This document shows, in pieces, positions 1 to 8,972 of a DNA stretch of 64,000 nucleotides. The notes beneath the pieces were generated by a model. That model had not been told where the DNA came from. It did no database searches and saw only the letters and a program-made list of their open reading frames with translations. The DNA lies in contig JAFDZP010000002.1 of assembly GCA_018266835.1 (NCBI GenBank), positions 634,419 through 698,418 of the forward strand. Direction: 5' to 3'. The position numbers were made by a program, and so were the translations under genes. This DNA is from Bacteroidota bacterium (GTDB lineage Bacteria > Bacteroidota > Ignavibacteria > Tepidaquicellales > Tepidaquicellaceae). Numbering within the stretch: the stretch's first letter is position 1; the number at the start of each line of letters is the position of its first letter.

Positions 1-897
1 ATTTGGAAAATTTATACAATATAAATAAGTGTCGAGCATAAATAACTGTTTCAGCCATGTTGTACCAGCATCAGTTGTTTTATAAATGAAAGCTTTATCG
101 TAACTGAAGTCATCTCCTGCAGCAAGATAGCCAGTGGTGGAATTTACAAACTGAATATTTTCTATATGCGGATAATTTGTTGAATCAATCTGGCTTGTAA
201 TCCATGAGGCACCGCCGTCAATTGTTTTTGAAACACCATTAAGATGATTCGCTGCAAATCCTGTTGTTGCATTTATAAAATACATGTCAAGTATTGCATA
301 ACCACCGGGAATTTCTGTAGATGTCCAGGTTGTGCCGCCATCAGTTGTCTTTACAACTTTTGCAAGATTACCACCTGCATAGCCTGTGTTTTCATTTATA
401 AAATGCATTGCAAATAAAAAAACAGGTGTAGTAGTGTTTTGCGGAGTCCATGTTACTCCTGCGTCAGTTGTTTTTATCATAGTGCCGCTCTCACCGCTTG
501 CATATCCTGTATTAGTATTTAAGAATTGCACATTATATAACCATGAAGTACCTGCCCCTGTTGAAAGCGCCTGCCAGCTGCTTCCGCCATCGATAGTTTT
601 AATTATTACTCCGTTTTTGCCTGAAGCGTATCCGATGTTAGCATCAACAAAGTCGAGAGAATATAATAATGTTGTGATACCTGTGTTTAATGTTATCCAC
701 GATGCCCCATTGTTCGTGGTTTTGATAATAGTACCGGCGTTTCCGCAGGCAAAACCTGTATTTGCATTTACCATCTTTAAGGAAGTGAGGGTGTTTCCGT
801 TAATAGATGGATTTTGCCATGACCAGCCCGTTTGAGCAAAAGAACTCTTCATCAATATCAGGAGGATAAGAGGAAGTAAAGATAGAGTTTTTTTCAT
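1..897 (-). CDS. Secreted YCF48/BNR-type repeat protein, 3' end outside window
   Basis: The gene runs off the left edge. The ATG at 895-897 on the minus strand opens a frame of 299 codons without a stop. It starts with a signal peptide (about residues 1-22, ending SSFAQ). It continues with repeats of roughly 40-45 residues carrying the pattern TGYA.G..G.I.KT.DGG.SW, as in YCF48-like/BNR beta-propeller proteins. This N-terminal layout matches the full-length protein encoded at 9808-11955, which ends in a type IX sorting domain, so a similar end outside the window is likely but not seen. No enzymatic motif is visible. The role is probably extracellular or surface-attached binding. The repeat pattern is clear; the function is not. 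Confidence 0.8.
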   Translation of the reverse strand, partial: MKKTLSLLPLILLILMKSSFAQTGWSWQNPSINGNTLTSLKMVNANTGFACGNAGTIIKTTNNGASWITLNTGITTLLYSLDFVDANIGYASGKNGVIIKTIDGGSSWQALSTGAGTSWLYNVQFLNTNTGYASGESGTMIKTTDAGVTWTPQNTTTPVFLFAMHFINENTGYAGGNLAKVVKTTDGGTTWTSTEIPGGYAILDMYFINATTGFAANHLNGVSKTIDGGASWITSQIDSTNYPHIENIQFVNSTTGYLAAGDDFSYDKAFIYKTTDAGTTWLKQLFMLDTYLYCINFPN

Positions 898-973
898 TGT
901 GAACATTGTTGTTTAAAATCTTTTAGTTTAAAAATTTTTTTATCGTTTCGGGGATTTGGTGAATTAATTTCTT

Positions 974-1843
974 CTATTTGCTTTTAGAAGTTTTGCCTGA
1001 AATTTCTTTTTTAAAATCTTTTATAGTAAGTGAAGTATTCCAGTATGATTCAAATACCTGCACCATGTTAAGAGCGTAATCTTTATTCTTAACAATTATA
1101 TCTGCTTCATTGTGTTTCGGAATTGTCTTATCGTTTATATTCATAAAAACTGTTTCGCGGTCGAATATCGTCATATTCGGAACGCGCAGCTTACTCAGCT
1201 TTACCTGCTCTCCATACGATTCGTATGCAGAGGTAACTTTTATCAAATCTTCCATCGTGCCTGTAGTCCATGTCTCGCCTTTTTTAACTTTAAATTCAGA
1301 GTCAGTTTCATAAATGGATTTTATTACACCGCCTTTTGCAAAGAACTCTTTTGCAGTATCGTCAAGCTCATCTGATACCTGAAGTTCAAGCTTAATCATG
1401 AAAAGTATTTCATGCTTTGCCTGCTTGAAGAGCTCCATAAATTTTGATACTCTGTGCTGATTGTAACCGCGGATAAGCTCAATATTAACTATTTTGCTTT
1501 TTTCACTTTCCAGGGTTTTGTGAAGCGGTTTTAGTTTGGCGAAGGTGTCTTTAAGATTATCAATTTCTTCCTGTTTCGTCTTGATAATCTTTCGCTCAAG
1601 TTTGTCCATGATGATATCGGGGTCTATCATCTCGTATTTCAAAACAGAATTTGTCTCGATTTCGTTGCAGTATCCTTTTTCAACAAATGATTTAAGGAAC
1701 GCATAAACTTCAGTTCTTCTTACTCCGGCTTCATCTGCAACTTCAGATGCGCTCATAAGATTCCCCTTTAGCAGTGCAATAAAAACCTTTGATTCATACT
1801 CTGTAAATCCCAGCTTTTTGAGCTGCTGAATTATTTCATTCAT
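974..1843 (-). CDS. TrmB-like winged-helix transcriptional regulator
   Basis: A 289-residue cytoplasmic protein. Residues 1-80 form a TrmB-type winged helix (GFTEYESKVFIALL, then SASEVADEAGVRRTEVYAFL). A charged helical stretch follows at about 85-125, probably a coiled-coil linker. The rest resembles the TrmB sensor/phospholipase-D-like C-terminal region. TrmB proteins are more familiar from archaea, where they control sugar uptake, but bacterial members exist. The gene is divergent from the Tat-exported protein at 2074, with 230 bases between them. That space is the obvious place for an operator. The ligand cannot be told. The family call is good; the target is inference. Confidence 0.8.
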   Translation of the reverse strand: MNEIIQQLKKLGFTEYESKVFIALLKGNLMSASEVADEAGVRRTEVYAFLKSFVEKGYCNEIETNSVLKYEMIDPDIIMDKLERKIIKTKQEEIDNLKDTFAKLKPLHKTLESEKSKIVNIELIRGYNQHRVSKFMELFKQAKHEILFMIKLELQVSDELDDTAKEFFAKGGVIKSIYETDSEFKVKKGETWTTGTMEDLIKVTSAYESYGEQVKLSKLRVPNMTIFDRETVFMNINDKTIPKHNEADIIVKNKDYALNMVQVFESYWNTSLTIKDFKKEISGKTSKSK

Positions 1844-2006
1844 TTTGTAAAAATTTTGTATTAGGTATCACCTACTACGAAATTATCAAGTTTGAATATT
1901 AAAGTCAAGTCGATTTTTTAAAAAAATTAACTTTTATAGATTAACTGCAATTATAACCGGGTTTTCACATAATTTCTTCATTATTTGTAAATCAGACGTA
2001 TCAGCT

Positions 2007-2021
2007 TTTATTTGCAATTAA
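2007..2021 (+). promoter_or_regulatory. Candidate Bacteroidota-type -7 promoter element
   Basis: TTTATTTGCAATTAA lies 52 bases before the ATG at 2074. TTTATTTG matches the Bacteroidota -7 consensus TAnnTTTG at five of six fixed positions, and a TTTG at 1984-1987 sits at a plausible -33 distance. The identical 15 bases recur at 2898-2912 before the next gene. The start at 2074 is also preceded by GGGGGAAAT (2062-2070), a purine-rich possible ribosome binding site. This is a motif match only. Confidence 0.4.
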
Positions 2022-2073
2022 AATTCATTCTCCTTACCTTGCAGATATTTCAAATTATTTTGGGGGAAATATC

Positions 2074-2751
2074 ATGGCACAAAACAATTCTACAGCCAAC
2101 AGGCGTCAATTTTTAGGAACACTGGCTGCATCAGCAGCAGCGCTTGGAGTGGCTTCAATTTCAAATCCACTAAATGCACTCGCAAACTCTTCAAGTAGAT
2201 CAGGATTACAGGATGTTGATGCGTGGCTCGATAAAATAAAGGGTTCGCATAAACAGGTTTTTGATGCGCCTGAACCCCGCAACGGACTGCCGTTTGCATG
2301 GGCGAAAGTTTTTATGATGACAAACAATCAGACAGGAACTCCCGATAGCGATTTAACCGCCGTCGTTGTTTTACGTCATGACGCTATTCCGCTTGCAATG
2401 GAAGATAAGCTCTGGACTAAATATAATTTCGGAGAATTTTTTGATGTAAAAGATTTCGAAGGAAAAAATATACTGACAAGAAACATGTTCTGGAAACCAA
2501 AAGAGGGAGAACTTCCTCTTCCCGGAATGTCTATAGATGAGCTTCAGAAAAGCGGAGCATTATTTTGTGTATGTGATATGGCTTTGACGGTGAACAGTAT
2601 GAGGATAGGAGGAAAAATGAATATGAATCCCGAAGATATAAAAAAGGAATGGGTTGCAGGACTTCTGCCCGATATTCAGGTAGTTCCTTCAGGTGTATGG
2701 GCAGTGAACAGAGCGCAGGAGCGCGGATGTTCATACTGCTTTGCAGGATAA
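2074..2751 (+). CDS. Tat-exported protein, probable DsrE-like fold
   Basis: A 225-residue protein with a twin-arginine signal: NRRQFLG at residues 9-15, then an Ala-rich hydrophobic stretch to about residue 38. The mature part has a hydrophobic strand with a nearby charged motif (VVVLRHDAIPLA), a Cys pair in ALFCVCDMAL, and an end reading VPSGVWAVNRAQ followed by GCSYCFAG. This pattern recalls DsrE/DsrF-like proteins, a fold of sulfur-relay enzymes, as found in exported Tat-signal homologues. The assignment comes from memory of the family pattern and is moderate. Tat export suggests that it folds, or binds a cofactor, before export. It stands alone, with a terminator directly behind it, and is divergent from the TrmB-like gene. 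Confidence 0.6.
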   Translation: MAQNNSTANRRQFLGTLAASAAALGVASISNPLNALANSSSRSGLQDVDAWLDKIKGSHKQVFDAPEPRNGLPFAWAKVFMMTNNQTGTPDSDLTAVVVLRHDAIPLAMEDKLWTKYNFGEFFDVKDFEGKNILTRNMFWKPKEGELPLPGMSIDELQKSGALFCVCDMALTVNSMRIGGKMNMNPEDIKKEWVAGLLPDIQVVPSGVWAVNRAQERGCSYCFAG

Positions 2752-2763
2752 ATGACTTTTTCA

Positions 2764-2805
2764 TCCGGCAGTAAATCTGAAATGAGAACTGCCGGAAATT
2801 TTTAA
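2764..2805 (+). terminator. Rho-independent terminator
   Basis: The stem TCCGGCAGT (2764-2772) pairs perfectly with ACTGCCGGA (2788-2796). It is followed by AATTTTTAATTTT. It ends the Tat-exported protein gene 12 bases after its stop. Confidence 0.8.
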
Positions 2806-2897
2806 TTTTAATAAAACCTTCTCTTCTTACACCACTGAATTTTAAAAAAATCCATCTCATTTTTTAAATAAAAAATCATCGCACAACCCCTGATATC

Positions 2898-2912
2898 TTT
2901 ATTTGCAATTAA
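2898..2912 (+). promoter_or_regulatory. Second copy of the -7-like element
   Basis: This is an exact 15-base copy of the element at 2007-2021, again 41-52 bases before a start codon (here 2954). Its position implies that transcription starts inside the longer open frame beginning at 2903, which supports 2954 as the real start. No convincing -33 TTTG was seen. Confidence 0.35.
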
Positions 2913-2953
2913 GCGTGAATCTTATTAATTTCCCAAAATTTAAAAAACAACTT

Positions 2954-3655
2954 ATGAAAAATATATTTTATTACACATTATTTTTATTTGTTTTCAGTTC
3001 AGGGATTTTTGCGCAGATGCAGCCAATCAATATGCCTGAAGTTTATGATAACTCCATATCACTGCCGGGAAGCGCAGAGCAAGGATTTAATATGTTCACT
3101 GATAATACATTCACGACTTTAAAATCCCCTTATCAGGAAAAAATTACTTTTGTAAAAGATTACGAGAAAAAAATAGATGATTATATGAAACAGACTACTG
3201 AAGAAGGCAGAGGTTTGGTAGCAAGTAATGATCCGCTTATGAGAGATACGAGTCAGGAATATCTGAACAGACAGATTGTAAATCTCAATCTGGAAATGCT
3301 TGATATAGTAACAAAAGAGCTTAATGATATAGGGTTGGCGCAAATTGAATTCAACGAACAAATAGCACCTCTAACCGACAATAAAGAAAAACTAAAACGA
3401 CTTAATACATACATATCCGGAAAGTATGCAGATATAACTAATAAATACGCCGGTTTACTAAGAGAAAAACTTGTTCAGATATACGCATTGTATCAGGAGA
3501 TAAATTTTGGGTCTGGAATCAGAAATCCGCTTACAAGATTAACAACAATATCTTCCCTGTTTGCTACGGTTGATGTATATGTGAACCGCAGAAACGAAGC
3601 CGCGCGACTTACTGCAGAGCGTCTTGCGAAAGATTATATTGCTTATAAAAACTGA
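2954..3655 (+). CDS. Exported protein of unknown function
   Basis: A 233-residue protein starting with a clear signal peptide (MKNIFYYTLFLFVFSSGIFAQ). An in-frame start at 2903 would put 17 hydrophilic residues in front of the signal and would overlap the promoter-like element, so 2954 is preferred. The mature chain is hydrophilic and largely helical, with many charged residues (for example KITFVKDYEKKIDDYMKQ), so coiled-coil or periplasmic helical structure is likely. No family is recognised and there are no catalytic motifs or cysteines of note. It lies between the Tat protein and a hybrid kinase without tight spacing, so the context gives no role. Confidence 0.75.
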   Translation: MKNIFYYTLFLFVFSSGIFAQMQPINMPEVYDNSISLPGSAEQGFNMFTDNTFTTLKSPYQEKITFVKDYEKKIDDYMKQTTEEGRGLVASNDPLMRDTSQEYLNRQIVNLNLEMLDIVTKELNDIGLAQIEFNEQIAPLTDNKEKLKRLNTYISGKYADITNKYAGLLREKLVQIYALYQEINFGSGIRNPLTRLTTISSLFATVDVYVNRRNEAARLTAERLAKDYIAYKN

Positions 3656-3698
3656 AAACAGGGGGTTTTTAAGCTTTTTAGTAAATTTATAAAAGGCA

Positions 3699-3708
3699 TA
3701 TAATTTGC
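3699..3708 (+). promoter_or_regulatory. Possible -7 element before the hybrid kinase
   Basis: TATAATTTGC resembles the TAnnTTTG-type -7 box and lies 66 bases before the GTG start at 3775. The spacing within the box deviates by one base. Weak support. Confidence 0.25.
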
Positions 3709-3774
3709 ATATTATTTAAACGGGCATGGTATATATAATTATTTCTAAAAGACAAATTAACCATTTTTTATTTA

Positions 3775-6351
3775 GTGAATGTAAAAGATACACAGGAAAG
3801 CATTGTAAAAGCCCCCATCCGCTCAACTTCTTCGGGATTTTATGATCATGTCGAATTTCAGAAACAAGCCAATGAACAGATTGAAGCGCTTAAAAAAAGC
3901 GAGGCAAAGTTCAGAGGCATTGTAGAGCTTGCCAAAGAAGGTATAATCGAACTCGATTTTATCTGCAATATTCTTTACTGCAATTCAAGCTTCTGTTCAA
4001 TGACTCAGTACACTGAAAGTGAATTGTGCAGAAAAAATCTCAATGATATTATAATTCTTGATGACGGTGAAAAATTCAAAGAATATTTTCTAAAATACAA
4101 AACAACCGACCCCAAAAAATCCGATATAAAATTAAGGACGAAGTCCGGAACACTGATATGGGTCTCTTATGATGTCAGCATAATTAGAGATGATTCAAAT
4201 GAAATAAAGGGAGCCTATGTAATCTTCACTGACATCTCTCAGAGGAAGGAAAACGAATTTGAATTAATCCGCACTAAAGAATTTTACGAAAACATTCTCA
4301 ACAGCATTCCTTCCGATATAGTAGCTTTCGATAAAGACCAGAATTATAAATTTATAAATCCTGTAGCCGTAAAAAATGCAGAGACGAGGAACTGGCTCAT
4401 AGATAAAAATGATTATGACTACGCCAGATATAAAAACATGAGCACAAAAAATGCTGATGCCCGAAGAAAACTATTCAATGATGTAGTAAGCGGTAAAAAA
4501 GAACTGGCATTCGAGGAAAACCTGAGCAAACCGGGAAAAGATGAATGGGTATTAAGAAGAATGACTCCGATATTCGATGAAGAGGGGAATTTAAAAATGG
4601 TTATCGGCTACGGACTGGATATAACGAATATAAAGAAAGCCCAGATGCAGCTGCTGCAGAATGAAGTTCTGCTGAAAGGTGTAAATGATACTTCTCACAT
4701 AATGCTTTCACAGGAGAATTATGAAAACGCAATTGATAACGTGCTGAAAGTATTAATGGAAGCAACCGGCGCAGACAGAATAAACATTTGGGAGAACGGT
4801 GTAACAGACTACGGCTGGATATGCATGAGTCAGAGATATTCAAGATTTAAAGATGTTGAAGATATGATAGTGAATGACCCGGAGCTCCAGAATTTAGCTT
4901 ATCAAAAAGTCGGTTTTGAAAGATGGTATGAAGAACTCTGTGAAGGAAGAGTCTTGAAAGGATGTATTAATAATTTCCCTGAGAATGAAAGAGCGGTGCT
5001 TGAACAATTTAAAATTAAATCAACGCTGATTGTTCCGATATTTTCCGAAAATCAGTTATGGGGAATGATTGGATTCGATGACTGCACAAACGGACGCGAG
5101 TGGACTAAGTACGAAGAAAATATTTTAAGCAACGTTGCAATTTCTATTGGCAGTTACATAACTAAAAAAAGAATTGAGCAGGATTTAATAGAAGCAAAAC
5201 AAAACGCCGAAGATGCGACTTTAGCAAAGAGCAGATTCCTTTCAACGATGAGCCATGAAATAAGAACACCTATGAATGCAGTAATAGGATATACTTATCT
5301 TCTGATGCAGGAAAATCCGAAGCAGTATCAGCTGGATTATCTTAAGCCTCTGCAGTTCTCAGCTAACCATCTGCTTGCATTGATTAACGATATTCTTGAC
5401 TTCTCAAAAATTGAAGCAGGAAAAATTGAGTTTGAATTTATTGAGTTTGATCTGCGCGAGACGATTGACGGTATAATGAAAATTTTCGCATTGAAGGCAG
5501 CAGAGAAAAAAATAAATCTTGATTTGATTTTACCGAATAATCTACCGGATATAATAATCGGAGACATTGTTCGTGTAAATCAGATACTCACAAATCTTGT
5601 AAGCAATGCTGTGAAATTTACTGAGCAGGGAGGAGTAACCATTGAACTTGAGAACAGAAATGAAACGAAGGATAAAATTGAGATTTTATTCAAAGTAAAA
5701 GATACAGGTATCGGAATACCCGAAGATAAACTCAATCATATTTTTGACAGCTTTACTCAGGCAAATTCTTCTACAACGAGAAAATACGGCGGAACAGGTT
5801 TAGGATTAGCCATATCAAAAAAATTAATAGAACTCTTAGGAGGAGATATTGAAGTAAAAAGTGTTTCAGGTGAAGGAACTACATTCAGTTTTAAAATAGA
5901 GTTCGGAAAAAGCAAGAGCCTTAAGATTAAAAAATATTACGGAGACAGTAAAGATGAGATATTTGAATCGATGAAGGGAGTAAAGATTTTAATTGTAGAA
6001 GATAATCCGGTGAATGCAGTCCTTGCGGAAAAATTCTTAAAGAAATGGAATATTGAAACTGAAACTGCAGAGAACGGAATGGTTGCAGTGGAAAGAGTTC
6101 AGGAGAAAGAATTTGATTTAATACTACTGGACCTGCAGATGCCGGAAATGAACGGTTATGAAGCAGCGTTGACTATTAGAAGTCTCAATGGAAGTTATTA
6201 TAAGAATGTTCCTATTGTAGCTCTATCCGCTGAAGTGACTGCTGAAGTAAAAAAGGAAGTTCATTTGTACGGAATGAACGATTCATTAACAAAACCGTTC
6301 AATCCGTCGGAGTTGTATCATTCAATAAAAAACCTGTTAAAAAAATTTTAA
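3775..6351 (+). CDS. Hybrid sensor histidine kinase (PAS-PAS-GAF-HisKA-HATPase-REC)
   Basis: An 858-residue soluble signalling protein; GTG start. Domains in order: PAS/PAC at about 38-160, a second PAS at about 165-290, GAF at about 310-465, and a HisKA dimerisation domain with the phospho-acceptor His494 in MSHEIRTPMN. Next is a HATPase with N-box (NLVSNAVKF), G1 (DTGIGIP) and G2 (GGTGLGLAIS). The C-terminal receiver domain has Asp786 in LLDLQMPEMNGYEA and the conserved TKPF lysine. No transmembrane segments are present, so it should sense a cytoplasmic signal or ligand through PAS/GAF. No dedicated output regulator lies next to it. The phosphate may pass on to an unlinked partner, or the receiver may regulate the kinase itself. 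The domain calls are strong; the stimulus is unknown. Confidence 0.93.
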   Translation: MNVKDTQESIVKAPIRSTSSGFYDHVEFQKQANEQIEALKKSEAKFRGIVELAKEGIIELDFICNILYCNSSFCSMTQYTESELCRKNLNDIIILDDGEKFKEYFLKYKTTDPKKSDIKLRTKSGTLIWVSYDVSIIRDDSNEIKGAYVIFTDISQRKENEFELIRTKEFYENILNSIPSDIVAFDKDQNYKFINPVAVKNAETRNWLIDKNDYDYARYKNMSTKNADARRKLFNDVVSGKKELAFEENLSKPGKDEWVLRRMTPIFDEEGNLKMVIGYGLDITNIKKAQMQLLQNEVLLKGVNDTSHIMLSQENYENAIDNVLKVLMEATGADRINIWENGVTDYGWICMSQRYSRFKDVEDMIVNDPELQNLAYQKVGFERWYEELCEGRVLKGCINNFPENERAVLEQFKIKSTLIVPIFSENQLWGMIGFDDCTNGREWTKYEENILSNVAISIGSYITKKRIEQDLIEAKQNAEDATLAKSRFLSTMSHEIRTPMNAVIGYTYLLMQENPKQYQLDYLKPLQFSANHLLALINDILDFSKIEAGKIEFEFIEFDLRETIDGIMKIFALKAAEKKINLDLILPNNLPDIIIGDIVRVNQILTNLVSNAVKFTEQGGVTIELENRNETKDKIEILFKVKDTGIGIPEDKLNHIFDSFTQANSSTTRKYGGTGLGLAISKKLIELLGGDIEVKSVSGEGTTFSFKIEFGKSKSLKIKKYYGDSKDEIFESMKGVKILIVEDNPVNAVLAEKFLKKWNIETETAENGMVAVERVQEKEFDLILLDLQMPEMNGYEAALTIRSLNGSYYKNVPIVALSAEVTAEVKKEVHLYGMNDSLTKPFNPSELYHSIKNLLKKF

Positions 6352-6386
6352 ATTACGTATTTTAGAACTAAACCAATTATCCCCAT

Positions 6387-6650
6387 ATGAGCGGTGCATT
6401 TTACGTAATAATGACATTGGCCGTTGCAATCATCGGCATAATAGGATTTGTCATTGTTCAGTCCAATCACAAAAAACAGCAAAAATTTTTGTTCGACCAG
6501 ATAAAGGTCCGTCTTCTTGAAGTAAGAACACGGGAAGAATTTGAAGACCTGTATTTTCAGATGGTGAACAAAGAAATAAAAGAGCTTACCAAAGAACAGC
6601 ACGATGAACTTTATGAAATAAAAAAAGTTCTCGATAAAAATTTAATTTAA
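6387..6650 (+). CDS. Small single-pass membrane protein, unknown function
   Basis: An 87-residue protein. Residues 5-25 form one hydrophobic helix (FYVIMTLAVAIIGIIGFVIV). The rest is a strongly charged, helical cytoplasmic tail (KQQKFLFDQIKVRLLEV, KEIKELTKEQHDELYEIKK) that could be a coiled coil. It begins 35 bases after the hybrid kinase stop on the same strand and ends one base before the convergent LytTR regulator stop. Co-transcription with the kinase is possible. The composition looks like a real protein, but no family is recognised. Confidence 0.6.
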   Translation: MSGAFYVIMTLAVAIIGIIGFVIVQSNHKKQQKFLFDQIKVRLLEVRTREEFEDLYFQMVNKEIKELTKEQHDELYEIKKVLDKNLI

Positions 6651-6651
6651 T

Positions 6652-7395
6652 TTATCCTTTAAACCACTTCCTGAAATCAGAAGCATTTTCTTTGCTGACT
6701 ATTACTTCATCCTTCGCAGGATTGATGGTTAAAACTATTTTGCCCGAATCGGATTTAAATTTCTCAATGAAATTCCGGTTAACAATATATTGACGGTTTG
6801 CTCTGAAAAATAATTCGGGATTTAAGTCCGGTATTATTTCTGATAAATTATTATCAACAATATATTTATTGTTCATTGAATCACGGATGAAAGTAATTTT
6901 GAATTCAGTATAAAAACATGAAACAGATTCAGTTTTAAGAGCTATGTAGTCAGTTCCTTTTTTTACTATAAATCTTTTTTTATATTCTTTTTCCTCTTTT
7001 GATTGATTGAATGAGTTAATTCTTCTCTGAAGAAAAACATATTCCATATCCTTAACCTTTTGCAGCGCTTTTTTAAGTCTTTCCTTTGTATAAGGTTTTA
7101 GCAAGTAATCTATAGAGTTATATTCAAAGGATTTCAGAACGTAGTCATCATAAGCAGTTGTAAATATTACGGGAAAGTCAGGCTGAATTATTTTAAATAA
7201 TTCAAACGAACTTTCATCGGAGAGCTGTACATCCACAAAAGCAAGTTCAGGTGATTTGTTTTCAGCAAACCATCTGACACTTTCCTTTACGCTTTTTAAT
7301 TTTGCTAAAATTTTAATATCAGAATTTATTTCCAGCAGCATGCTTTCAAGTTTATCCGCTGCAGGAGATTCATCTTCAATTATAATTGTTTTCAT
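6652..7395 (-). CDS. LytTR-family response regulator
   Basis: A 247-residue regulator. The receiver domain spans about residues 1-115, with the acidic pair IIEDES near the N-terminus, the phospho-acceptor Asp55 in FVDVQLSD and the conserved lysine in LLKPYT. A LytTR DNA-binding domain fills about 140-247 (IALKTESVSCFYTE, then FFRANRQYIVNRNFIE). Its ATG shares one base with the stop of the upstream kinase gene (TAATG), indicating translational coupling. The pair forms a classic LytS/LytR-type two-component system. Targets are not visible. Confidence 0.92.
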   Translation of the reverse strand: MKTIIIEDESPAADKLESMLLEINSDIKILAKLKSVKESVRWFAENKSPELAFVDVQLSDESSFELFKIIQPDFPVIFTTAYDDYVLKSFEYNSIDYLLKPYTKERLKKALQKVKDMEYVFLQRRINSFNQSKEEKEYKKRFIVKKGTDYIALKTESVSCFYTEFKITFIRDSMNNKYIVDNNLSEIIPDLNPELFFRANRQYIVNRNFIEKFKSDSGKIVLTINPAKDEVIVSKENASDFRKWFKG

Positions 7396-8450
7396 TAATA
7401 ATTTAATTTTAACATAGGGAGAAGAAGGACAAAGTTTCCGTTATCTGAATTATAATTTATCTCTCTTCCGGTAATAATCTTATATCTCTCTGCAAGATTT
7501 TTTAGACCGATTTTCGAAGACTCTCTCACCGATTTTTTCATAATAATTTTATTGGAAATTACCAGGTTGTCATTATTTAATTCAATATCAAGTTGAAGAG
7601 GATTTTCCTCCGATACTTCATTATGCTTAACTGCATTTTCTACAGCTATCATAATAGATACAGGAGGAATAAGATATTGAGAGTAATCACTTTCAGTAAG
7701 TTTTATTCCAAGATTAAGATTCGCAGAATATCTTAAGCTCAGCAAAGAAAAATATCTGTTCAGGAATAGTATTTCATCTTCAAGGAGAACAAGTTTGTTA
7801 TCTTTATTTCTCAGTATGTATCTGTAAACATCGGCAAGATTTTCAACATACTGCTTGGCAATAGGCGGAGATACATCAATAAGATGCGTTAAGTTGTTCA
7901 AAGAATTGAACATAAAATGCGGGTCAATCTGGTTCTTCAATGCCTCTAGTTCAGCCTGTATCTTTGAACGCTCAAGCTGCTCTTCTTTAAGCATGCCTGT
8001 CTCACGCGCTTTAATGAGAAAAAATGTTTCGTAAATATGAGTAATAAAAAAAACACAAATAACACATATAAGAATATTAAAATGTATTTTTTGCCATACT
8101 ATACTTTCCCCCAGTATTAATGCATACCAGACTGAAATAAATAAAATTAAAACTGCAGATGTATATATAATATTCGATGTAACCAGATAAAACACTTTTT
8201 TAAAAGGATTGTTCAGCCAGTCAACTTTATCCTGTAGGAATATTAATATCCATCTGTTACCAAACCATATAAAAAAAGCCGAGGCAATAAAATACAGGTA
8301 AGAGAAAATCAAAAATGAAATATCAGAAGTTGAGTTTTGTATAAGCCCGGTTGCATTTGGTATAACAGCTCCAAAAAATATGGAACCAACAGACATAATA
8401 AATCCGTCTTTTATAATAATTTTTTCTGAAAATTTTCCGGTCATGAACAA
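7395..8450 (-). CDS. LytS/YpdA-type sensor histidine kinase
   Basis: A 351-residue membrane kinase. The N-terminal half has about four hydrophobic helices (roughly 20-35, 45-70, 85-115 and 123-143) without a recognised extracellular sensor domain. A short coiled segment follows, then the His_kinase (PF06580-type) motif IDPHFMFNSLNNL with the phospho-acceptor His178. The C-terminal ATPase domain has an N-box-like AVENAVKHN and a glycine segment IGLKNLAERY. Its stop overlaps the regulator start by one base. The first Met at 8450 was kept; a Met at residue 4 is also possible. Confidence 0.9.
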   Translation of the reverse strand: MFMTGKFSEKIIIKDGFIMSVGSIFFGAVIPNATGLIQNSTSDISFLIFSYLYFIASAFFIWFGNRWILIFLQDKVDWLNNPFKKVFYLVTSNIIYTSAVLILFISVWYALILGESIVWQKIHFNILICVICVFFITHIYETFFLIKARETGMLKEEQLERSKIQAELEALKNQIDPHFMFNSLNNLTHLIDVSPPIAKQYVENLADVYRYILRNKDNKLVLLEDEILFLNRYFSLLSLRYSANLNLGIKLTESDYSQYLIPPVSIMIAVENAVKHNEVSEENPLQLDIELNNDNLVISNKIIMKKSVRESSKIGLKNLAERYKIITGREINYNSDNGNFVLLLPMLKLNY

Positions 8451-8601
8451 AGATAAAGAGAAAATCGGATTAAGAGAATAGATTTATTCCGTTTCAGTAT
8501 GTTTTTTTTCCGCTTGAGTAAAAATGTGATAACTTTAAAAACTGTTAAGCGTATTTTTAAACAATTAATAAAATTCTTTTTTTAAATTTAATAAGTATAA
8601 A

Positions 8602-8967
8602 ATGGCAAGAGTATTACATTTTGAAATTCCCTCAGACAATCCTGAAAAATTAATTAATTTTTATTCAGACGTTTTTGGATGGAAATTTAACCGCTGGGGA
8701 GAGGAACAATACTGGCTGGCAGAAACAGGTCCTGCCGATGCTCCGGGAATAAACGGTGCAATAATAAAAAAGAATGGTCCTGATCACCCTCTTGTAAATA
8801 CGCTTGGAGTGGATAACATAGACGAAACTATAAAAGCCGTGCAGGATTTTGGATGCGAAATTGTTGTCCCTAAAATGGCCGTTCCCGGAGTAGGATATTT
8901 AATGTATTTCAAAGATCCGGATAATAACATAACCGGTGCAATGCAGATGGACTCAAACGCAAAATAA
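8602..8967 (+). CDS. VOC-superfamily (glyoxalase-like) protein
   Basis: A 121-residue cytoplasmic protein made of one VOC module with two beta-alpha-beta-beta-beta repeats: HFEIPSDNPEKLINFYSDVFGW near the start and GYLMYFKDPDNNITGAMQ near the end. Possible metal ligands are His6 and an acidic residue near the end of each repeat, but the last ligand position (usually Glu) is not clearly kept. The substrate is unknown. It is the first gene of a three-gene run with gaps of 5 and 11 bases, followed by DUF1761 and YCII-like genes. In other genomes such small proteins are often clustered with YCII/SRPBCC genes. Confidence 0.85.
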   Translation: MARVLHFEIPSDNPEKLINFYSDVFGWKFNRWGEEQYWLAETGPADAPGINGAIIKKNGPDHPLVNTLGVDNIDETIKAVQDFGCEIVVPKMAVPGVGYLMYFKDPDNNITGAMQMDSNAK

Positions 8968-8972
8968 AAAGA

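Noticed and set aside
386..835. Open frame of 149 codons on the plus strand
   Set aside because: It lies antisense to the YCF48-type protein at 1-897, whose repeats and signal peptide are convincing. Antisense frames are common opposite such repeats.
2903..2953. Upstream start extending the unknown exported protein by 17 residues
   Set aside because: The extension would precede a clear signal peptide and overlap the promoter-like element at 2898-2912.
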